A stretch of 64,000 nucleotides of DNA from Pediococcus acidilactici DSM 20284 (GTDB taxonomy: Bacteria; Bacillota; Bacilli; Lactobacillales; Lactobacillaceae), in NCBI RefSeq assembly GCF_000146325.1, contig NZ_GL397067.1:981660-1045659 (forward strand), in the 5' to 3' direction. The position numbers were made by a program, and so were the translations under genes. Of this stretch, positions 58,050 through 64,000 are shown piece after piece; within the stretch, counting starts at the first letter, position 1, and the number at the start of each line of letters is the position of its first letter. Under the pieces are notes generated by a model that was not told the DNA's origin, made no database searches, and was given only the letters and a program-made list of their open reading frames with translations.

Positions 58050-59189
58050 CTATTTTCCAACATTAAAGTACTGATTAGTTAATTTATCCACCACTTGCCT
58101 CAATGAAGGCTGTTTTGAGCGATTACCTTGAAGATTGCTAAATACTACGAAAGCTTTTTTGCCATCCGGACTAATCCGTACATGGTCCTCAAAACCATAT
58201 CCGTAACCGTTAGCTCCGTAAAAAGATTGCTTCTCTGTATAAAGGCCACCATGATACCTAACTTGAGCAAAGTTAATTGGTCGATATAACGATTGCGTAG
58301 TTTGCTTGCCCAACAAATCCCCATTTAGTAATTTAGACAATACTTTATAATAATCCGGTGCAGACATATACACTTGTCCAGTGCCTAACTCTGATTCAAC
58401 CGTGGCCATATTAGGCTGTTGCAAGACTTGTTTAACCATATTGCCCTGTTTTTTTAGGCGGTATCCTCTAGCAACGTCAATTCCAGTAGTATCAGTTGCA
58501 AATACGGTTTGTTGTAACTTCAATTTGCCCGTGTAGCGTTCCGCGAATAATTGTTGGTAATTATCTCCCGTCACCTTTTCCAAAATCATCGATAATAATA
58601 CATAGTTAACGGGTTGGTAATTCCACTTACCGTATTTTTGTGGTTGAAATTTAACGTTCCTTCTAAGAATTTTTAAGTACTGGGTTCTAGGCAGACTGTC
58701 GCCCTTATAACTGAGCTTAGGCAATGATAATCCCGAAGTCATGTCCAGCAGTTGACGAATGGTAACCTCTGCAGAGCCCGGAATTCCCGTTATGTACTGA
58801 TTAAGGTGATCCGTAAGCGCGATTTCATGCCTATTAACCAAAGTCATTACTAGTCCAGCCGTGAGTGATTTTTGCAAAGAATCAATTTCATAAGCAGTAG
58901 TTAGCCGATTATTTTTACCACTCTCATTATCCTCCACTCCCGCTGTGTAACTATCAACAATTTGGTTGTTCTCTACTAAAATTGCTGAGCCGCTAAACCC
59001 GGTCGGTGAGAGTGCCCGTCGAAGCCGCCCTTTCTCCGCGGAGTGAGCTGCCTGCGTAATTGCAGGATAACTATGCTTTTCTGTATTTGCTGGCCTTCTT
59101 AAATATACACTTGCTTGGCCCCAGATTAGTACTAGTGCAAGGATAATTAGTCCTCCAACAATTAATTTATTGATCAATTTTCTTGACAT
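58050..59189 (-). CDS. Beta-lactamase-fold serine hydrolase, surface-anchored
   Basis: Class C-like penicillin-recognising fold. Residues 8-25 are a signal anchor. The active-site SxxK is Ser104-Lys107 in SLQK. The second motif, usually YxN, reads YQP (191-193), so the Asn is replaced by Pro. YHGGLY supplies the third region. Lactobacillus DltE, a D-Ala esterase on lipoteichoic acid, belongs to this fold. This gene is not in the dlt operon, so DltE activity is only a possibility. GGGGGAG precedes ATG. Confidence 0.85.
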   Translation of the reverse strand: MSRKLINKLIVGGLIILALVLIWGQASVYLRRPANTEKHSYPAITQAAHSAEKGRLRRALSPTGFSGSAILVENNQIVDSYTAGVEDNESGKNNRLTTAYEIDSLQKSLTAGLVMTLVNRHEIALTDHLNQYITGIPGSAEVTIRQLLDMTSGLSLPKLSYKGDSLPRTQYLKILRRNVKFQPQKYGKWNYQPVNYVLLSMILEKVTGDNYQQLFAERYTGKLKLQQTVFATDTTGIDVARGYRLKKQGNMVKQVLQQPNMATVESELGTGQVYMSAPDYYKVLSKLLNGDLLGKQTTQSLYRPINFAQVRYHGGLYTEKQSFYGANGYGYGFEDHVRISPDGKKAFVVFSNLQGNRSKQPSLRQVVDKLTNQYFNVGK

Positions 59190-59613
59190 TTTCTATTTCT
59201 CCCCCAAATAAATTTACCAGATATAGTTTTACACTAATTGACGAGAAAGAACTAGCTTAAGCAGAAAAATTAAGTATAAGTTTAAGCATTACCAACCAAT
59301 ACTTTAATAAAATGACTTTTAAAATAGTTAAATAAGTCAATTTGGTTTGCTAATTGGTATCGTTTGCATTTGTCCAATAAATAGGGTATTTTCCTTATCT
59401 TAGGACCAAATTGTGTCCTCTACACCCAAAAATGATTTAGCCATTATTAAATTCAATAAAATAAAACTCCTAACTAGATAGACAGAAATTTCACTTATTT
59501 CTGTGCCTACTAAATTAGGAGTATAGTTTAAAAAATGTTTTACCTTTTTTGCACTCTATTTCTATTAAGGTTAATTATCATCCGGGCTTCCAAATTAAAC
59601 CCTTCAGAAAATT
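59190..59613. other. AT-rich gene-free spacer
   Basis: No coding frame was seen. It holds a terminator for the gene to the right (59452-59522) and must carry the promoter of the beta-lactamase-fold gene, which I cannot place. AT content rises visibly from here to the right edge. Confidence 0.6.
59452..59522 (-). terminator. Terminator of the glycosylation cluster
   Basis: Stem of ACTCCTAA/TTAGGAGT and inner CAGAAAT/ATTTCTG with T-rich tail on the minus strand, about 90 bases past the 59614 stop. Confidence 0.75.
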
Positions 59614-61113
59614 TCATTCGTCTAAATTTGTTGCCAATTGGTTGTTTTTCCGCACGTACTTGCTTATAAAATTATCAAAGCCAAAACTAGCTAACAAAAT
59701 TATAAAAGGTAAAAATTGAATAACATACCTACTCCTTCCTCCTTCAAAAAGAAGCAGGAAGAAAAAGAATCCTATCACCGTATATTTTAGCAGTTGAACC
59801 ATCCATTCCTCATTAAAACAAGTGAACACCATAAATAGCAAAGTCAATAGCCAAATCACTTGCATTACAACAGAGAAACTATTGGTCCGGCTAGCTCGAT
59901 TTTTAACCGTAAATAACCTTCTAGGTAACGTTTTGCTTAAACTCTTATCTACCATCGTCGTGTCAGCTTCATTTCCCCACGTAAACGTTCCGTCTTCCGT
60001 ATTGTAGATCTGCTTATTCATCAAAAAACGCTCGTAAGCCGTTGGCCCCATTTTGTTGAAACGTTTTTTTAAGACCCTTAAGTCCCGATTCTTACGATTT
60101 TCATAATTTTTAATCGACTTATCTTTAAAAGTATCTTGAGGATTATAACCTCCACGTCCAGAAATTCCCATTGCCGCAAAGTGAAATAGCGAAAACGACT
60201 TGTTTTCATCAACAGAAACCAAGTTAGTATTTTTCTTGTAAAAACTAAATGCCGCAAAAAACGCAACTATTAATATTACAAATAAAGATACCACCCTAAT
60301 GCTCATTCTACGTTCGCCCTTTACAAACTGCAAAAGAGAAATTATCAACAGAGCGATATAAAAAATAACTAAAGTGGGCTTTAAAAAATAACTAACTACT
60401 AGCAACAAGCTTAAAAATCCAGTTAAAATGCTTGTTTTAAGTTTAGTGTTTTCCTGATGAGTTAACAGTAGAACAATGCTCATGTTCAAAGAGCTTACGC
60501 AAAATGCCCATATATCACTATAGGGGATTGTTATCCATGGCGAACAGCCGATCAATAACAAACTGGCTAAAATATAGAAATTAGATAAACGTTTGCCATA
60601 GTTATTTCGCAAAATCCTTCCCAAAAACAAAATCGAGGAATCCAATAAAAAGATGTTCAAAAAACCAAGTTCTTTTGTGAAAAGTACTAACTCCGGTTTA
60701 CCAAAAATAAGCCATAAAAAATGCTCTGCACTTAAAAGGAAAAGATTGTTAGGATAAATAGAAAAATAGTTGCGATCCCAAATAGGATGTCCAATTGCCT
60801 TATATAAAATGAGCGTCGGATCCCACTTAGTTATCGAAGTCATTGTCATCACTATCCAGCATTGCCAAATAAATAATGCCGTTAACGCCAGTAGGTAGGT
60901 AACTTTATTATCCAAACGTTTAAAGTCTTTCCTTAGCGGAATTATTAAGACTATGCCGATGATCGCAATATCAATAGCTAGTACCATCTTACCCGATAAT
61001 TCAGACAAATCATTTCGTAATAAGCTAGCGGCACCCAAAATGCTCAGTATACCTAGAAACACAAAAAATATATTAATAAATTTATTGCTTAGGCCTTGTA
61101 TATTGAATTTCAA
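59614..61113 (-). CDS. GT-C-type membrane glycosyltransferase-like protein
   Basis: A 499-residue protein with about 11 hydrophobic segments. A large outside loop carries RGGYNPQDTFKDKSIKNYENR. The early acidic-aromatic stretch SITKWDPTLILYKAIGHPIW resembles the first loop of GT-C enzymes (ArnT/PMT type) that take sugar from polyprenyl phosphate. The start codon is TTG, 4 bases after the stop of the GT2 gene. It is likely a partner of that GT2 enzyme. The acceptor is unknown. Confidence 0.7.
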   Translation of the reverse strand: MKFNIQGLSNKFINIFFVFLGILSILGAASLLRNDLSELSGKMVLAIDIAIIGIVLIIPLRKDFKRLDNKVTYLLALTALFIWQCWIVMTMTSITKWDPTLILYKAIGHPIWDRNYFSIYPNNLFLLSAEHFLWLIFGKPELVLFTKELGFLNIFLLDSSILFLGRILRNNYGKRLSNFYILASLLLIGCSPWITIPYSDIWAFCVSSLNMSIVLLLTHQENTKLKTSILTGFLSLLLVVSYFLKPTLVIFYIALLIISLLQFVKGERRMSIRVVSLFVILIVAFFAAFSFYKKNTNLVSVDENKSFSLFHFAAMGISGRGGYNPQDTFKDKSIKNYENRKNRDLRVLKKRFNKMGPTAYERFLMNKQIYNTEDGTFTWGNEADTTMVDKSLSKTLPRRLFTVKNRASRTNSFSVVMQVIWLLTLLFMVFTCFNEEWMVQLLKYTVIGFFFFLLLFEGGRSRYVIQFLPFIILLASFGFDNFISKYVRKNNQLATNLDE

Positions 61114-61117
61114 AATC

Positions 61118-62089
61118 CTACATTCCTTTGTCTACAAATTTTTTTGTGTATTCATCCTTCTCAATCGTAAAACGTGGACGGTGCTTAACTTCCGAGAAAA
61201 TTTTCCCAATATATTCACCAATTACGCTAAGGGAAACTAACTGTACGCCCCCTAGTAACCAGATGGAAATCATTAATGAAGTCCATCCAGAAACTACGTG
61301 CCCAACTATTTTTTCAATTAGCGCATAGATCATTAATACAATACTGATCAAAACGATTACCGTTCCCATCCCGAAGATTAAATGAATTGGGGCGTCGGAA
61401 AATGAGGTAATTCCATCCATCGCAAAGCGCACCATCTTTTTTAATGGATACTTCGATGTACCGGCAAACCGTTCTTTACGCGCGTAATAAACTTTATCCG
61501 ATGGATACCCCACTAGTGGCACGATTCCCCTTAAGAAAAGGTTTCGCTCTTTAAATTGAAGCAGATCCCGTACAGCTCGTTTACTCATCAACCGGTAATC
61601 AGCCGAATTAGGGATGAGTTTAACCCCGATTTTTTCCATTACTCGATAAAACAACATTGCTGTATCACGTTTAAAAGCTGTATCAGTATCACGATTATTA
61701 CGAACACCGTAAACTACGTCATTGCCTGCATGATACTTTTTAACCATTTCAGGGATTGCATTTACGTCATCTTGTAAATCAGCATCAATCGTGATAATCA
61801 TATCTGAAAATTCAACAGCCGTGGACATCCCCGCAATTAGCGCATTTTGGTGACCATAATTTCGGCTAAATTTGATCCCAGTTATATCGTCAAATTTTTT
61901 AGTGTACTCTTCAATTAGCGACCATGTTTGATCTTTGCTGCCATCATCAACGAACAAAACTTTACTCTCGGAGTGAATTAATTTTTGCTTTTTTAAATTT
62001 ATTAAAATATTTTCTAACTCTTTGTGCGTTTCCGGTAGCACTTCTTCTTCATTAAAACACGGAACAACTATTGTTAATAAATCCTTCAT
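61118..62089 (-). CDS. Polyprenyl-phosphate glycosyltransferase (GtrB/CsbB type)
   Basis: GT2 enzyme that loads a sugar on undecaprenyl phosphate. The nucleotide-binding start is TIVVPCFNEEEVLPETHKEL, with DDGSKDQTW, DADLQDD (102-108) and YRLMSKRAV. Two C-terminal membrane helices (about 232-255 and 266-290) are typical of GtrB/CsbB. In Listeria and Bacillus, CsbB-type enzymes work with YfhO-type GT-C proteins to glycosylate teichoic acids. The gene is flanked by GT-C-like genes here, supporting that role. Confidence 0.93.
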   Translation of the reverse strand: MKDLLTIVVPCFNEEEVLPETHKELENILINLKKQKLIHSESKVLFVDDGSKDQTWSLIEEYTKKFDDITGIKFSRNYGHQNALIAGMSTAVEFSDMIITIDADLQDDVNAIPEMVKKYHAGNDVVYGVRNNRDTDTAFKRDTAMLFYRVMEKIGVKLIPNSADYRLMSKRAVRDLLQFKERNLFLRGIVPLVGYPSDKVYYARKERFAGTSKYPLKKMVRFAMDGITSFSDAPIHLIFGMGTVIVLISIVLMIYALIEKIVGHVVSGWTSLMISIWLLGGVQLVSLSVIGEYIGKIFSEVKHRPRFTIEKDEYTKKFVDKGM

Positions 62090-62112
62090 CTGATAAACAA
62101 CCTTCCTAGGGA

Positions 62113-63789
62113 TTATCTATTTATTTGAAACACATACTTAACTTTTAGTTCGTTATGCCCCTTTTTACAGTAAACCTTGGTACTTCCCATCTTACCCAAC
62201 TTTACTTTATTGGTGCTTAAACTATGTCCATTAAGTACGTAGCGCGTACCTTGGTAGCGCACTACTGGTACCGTAACGTAGGCGCTTTTTCTTTGATTCC
62301 ACTTAATGTTAATCCAACCGTCCTTTACAGAACGAGAAAAATTATTTTCATTTAAATAGAGGCCTTCAATCCCTTTAAACATTTGATATAAATTATTATT
62401 TCTGCATTTTAAAGAACCTGGTTTATTTAACTTCTCCATTTGCCGGGTAGCAGGCAAGTAATCGGGAATTGGTTTAGCTAAAATTTTCCACGGAGCATTT
62501 AAGTTTCGACTGCTAAATGCTTCTTGAACCGCGTAATTCTTCTGCCCTCGATATGTTATGTAACCAACCGCTCCAAAAGGTTTAGCAGAAACATTCCATC
62601 TGTTCAGTGCATCTGAAAAACGACTGACGGTGTCCATCGCGCTTACACAAGTCAAACCCATTAAAATAATAGCCAGCACTTTAAAATTATGATTTAGCTG
62701 TTGACCATTTTGTAAAACAGATAGCATTCCATAAATAACCAATAGAATACCAATCGGAGCTATCCGGAAAGGAAATTGTAAAATATACATTGCAGGAAGT
62801 ATTTTAAAAAGATCATTCCACGGAAAAATCCCACTTGCCAGCAGTAAATAACCAATACCTACCCATTCTAGAAATTGTTGATCCCTATTCATGGCATCCC
62901 TATGTAAAATAGCAATTCCAACCGCAAATGCCAATGTCAACGCAATTGCTGGAGGCAAAACCGCATTTCCAATAGTATCCCCCCACTTTAATACACTTGC
63001 TTGCGGGTTTGCATACGGGTAAGGAGTCATTAATTTATCTTGCGAATTTAAGATCAGGTAAACGCCCCAAACGTTCACCGTGCCAATCAATGTAATTGCT
63101 GCCGAAATCACACTATCTCGTACTATTAATAACCGCTTTCCTTTCTGAACGGTCATGGCATAAATAAAGGTTACGCAGATTAATGACAAACCGATTATTG
63201 AGGATAAAATATGTAACTGCATCAACACAATCATCGTTAATGCCATTTCAGCTATATTAACGTTTTTGCTCCGTTTTCCATCAACCATCCGGATGGCGAC
63301 AGCAACTGCTAATGGTAATACGCTTGCTCCCACTCCTAAAAACTCGTTATCAATAACCCAAGAAGTAATTGCAAAACTTGTAGCGTAAATGGTAGGACCA
63401 ATAAGCAAAAGCTTTTTATCCTTTATCCCGCCAACTTTTAGCATATAGTACGTTGTCGAAACTGACGTAAACACAACTATAAAATTAAGCACTAGCTGTA
63501 AACGGTAATATGATTTAAGAATCCATAATAAGAACCCACATACATAAGCAAAGATTGGTCCATAAAGTACATTGATGTATCGACCAACTCCTCCAAACCC
63601 ATACATCATGATGAAAGGCTGAAAATTATGTTCCCTTATTTGCATATACGTATCATAAAACCTATTCAGATGAAAGATTGTATCTGCAGAAATGATGATG
63701 CTGTTATGAAAAAATATTTGGGGAGAAACAATGAATAAAGAAATCAAAAAAAGTTTTCCTACCACCACGAGCTGTTTTTTATTAGGCAT
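62113..63789 (-). CDS. YfhO-like GT-C membrane protein
   Basis: A 558-residue protein with about 12 hydrophobic segments in the first 400 residues and an extracellular beta-rich C-terminal domain (about 400-558). SADTIFHLNRFYDTYMQIRE near the N-terminus is the first loop with the acidic residue expected for GT-C catalysis. The tail ends in a repeated motif (VLNGHSLSTNKVKLGKMGS) that recurs in the next, partial gene. Upstream of the GT2 gene by 23 bases and probably cotranscribed. Confidence 0.75.
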   Translation of the reverse strand: MPNKKQLVVVGKLFLISLFIVSPQIFFHNSIIISADTIFHLNRFYDTYMQIREHNFQPFIMMYGFGGVGRYINVLYGPIFAYVCGFLLWILKSYYRLQLVLNFIVVFTSVSTTYYMLKVGGIKDKKLLLIGPTIYATSFAITSWVIDNEFLGVGASVLPLAVAVAIRMVDGKRSKNVNIAEMALTMIVLMQLHILSSIIGLSLICVTFIYAMTVQKGKRLLIVRDSVISAAITLIGTVNVWGVYLILNSQDKLMTPYPYANPQASVLKWGDTIGNAVLPPAIALTLAFAVGIAILHRDAMNRDQQFLEWVGIGYLLLASGIFPWNDLFKILPAMYILQFPFRIAPIGILLVIYGMLSVLQNGQQLNHNFKVLAIILMGLTCVSAMDTVSRFSDALNRWNVSAKPFGAVGYITYRGQKNYAVQEAFSSRNLNAPWKILAKPIPDYLPATRQMEKLNKPGSLKCRNNNLYQMFKGIEGLYLNENNFSRSVKDGWINIKWNQRKSAYVTVPVVRYQGTRYVLNGHSLSTNKVKLGKMGSTKVYCKKGHNELKVKYVFQINR

Positions 63790-63813
63790 TAACCTGCTCT
63801 CCTTATGATCAAC

Positions 63814-64000
63814 TTAAATTACTAAAACAAAAATAATGCATAATACCCAAACCACCGCAACTAACCATAAACTATATTTTGAAATTAAGGATGATTTATA
63901 AGCCAGCCGTAACTCATTTTTTCCCTTACGACTGCTAATAACTGGGGTACCAATTTTCGTTAATTTAATGGTGTCATTACTTAACCTTGTTCCATTCAAA
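63814..64000 (-). CDS. YfhO-like GT-C protein, 3' end only
   Basis: Cut by the right edge; only the C-terminal 61 codons are in the window. LNGTRLSNDTIKLTKIGTPV matches the C-terminal motif of the neighbouring 62113-63789 product, so this is a tandem paralogue. A final membrane helix (SLWLVAVVWVLCIIFVLVI) is present here and absent there. The frame is open through position 64000, so no start can be given. Confidence 0.75.
   Translation of the reverse strand, partial: LNGTRLSNDTIKLTKIGTPVISSRKGKNELRLAYKSSLISKYSLWLVAVVWVLCIIFVLVI

Overview
The window is chromosomal DNA from a Gram-positive member of the Lactobacillaceae. The evidence is an L-lactate dehydrogenase that reads almost like the Lactiplantibacillus plantarum enzyme, a dltXABCD operon, ECF-type vitamin transporters, a sortase, strong GGAGG ribosome sites, extended -10 promoters and Firmicutes-type gene order. 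I cannot name the genus. No tRNA, rRNA, CRISPR array, insertion sequence or prophage was seen. A strong promoter reads off the left edge, where many lactobacilli carry an rRNA operon beside lysS.

Left block (about 0.4-15.2 kb, minus strand): pth, mfd, a MurJ-like flippase, rqcP, divIC, an S1 protein, tilS, hpt, ftsH, hslO, dusB and lysS, in the order known from Bacillus subtilis. It covers translation quality control, nucleotide salvage, division and proteolysis. A CtsR box sits on the ftsH promoter. Next come ldh, an L,D-transpeptidase and a CBS protein on the plus strand (15.4-18.7 kb).

Central block (18.8-36.6 kb): the acpS-alr-mazE-mazF operon, cshA, murF, an unknown gene, htpX, lemA, srtA, an efflux pump, rpmE2, rho, a MurA with Asp in place of the catalytic Cys, pyrG, rpoE and a DUF1934 gene. 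The pyrG leader has the layout of CTP-sensing attenuation: a start at GGGC and a terminator with a C-rich 5' strand. An HD hydrolase follows.

Accessory block (36.6-47.2 kb): a HAD phosphatase, a small membrane protein, a degenerate ROK protein, two tandem paralogues of an unrecognised family, a MATE pump, a CPBP protease that probably starts at CTG, an orphan 81-residue protein, a second HAD phosphatase, an FAD protein and a YitT protein.

Envelope and transport block (47.2-64 kb): the dlt operon including the 49-residue dltX, bioY, ribU behind an FMN riboswitch, a MerR regulator divergent from a DHA2 pump plus DUF4811 gene, a teichoic-acid-type glycerophosphotransferase, a beta-lactamase-fold protein, and an AT-rich glycosylation cluster (GT-C, GT2, two YfhO-like proteins) running off the right edge.

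The most unusual signal is a dispersed family of structured repeats of about 110 bp at 22.9, 37.5, 46.0 and 52.7 kb. The copies share framing motifs, but their central stems differ in sequence while keeping complementarity. Three of the four clusters begin within 6 bases of a stop codon, in the orientation of that gene.
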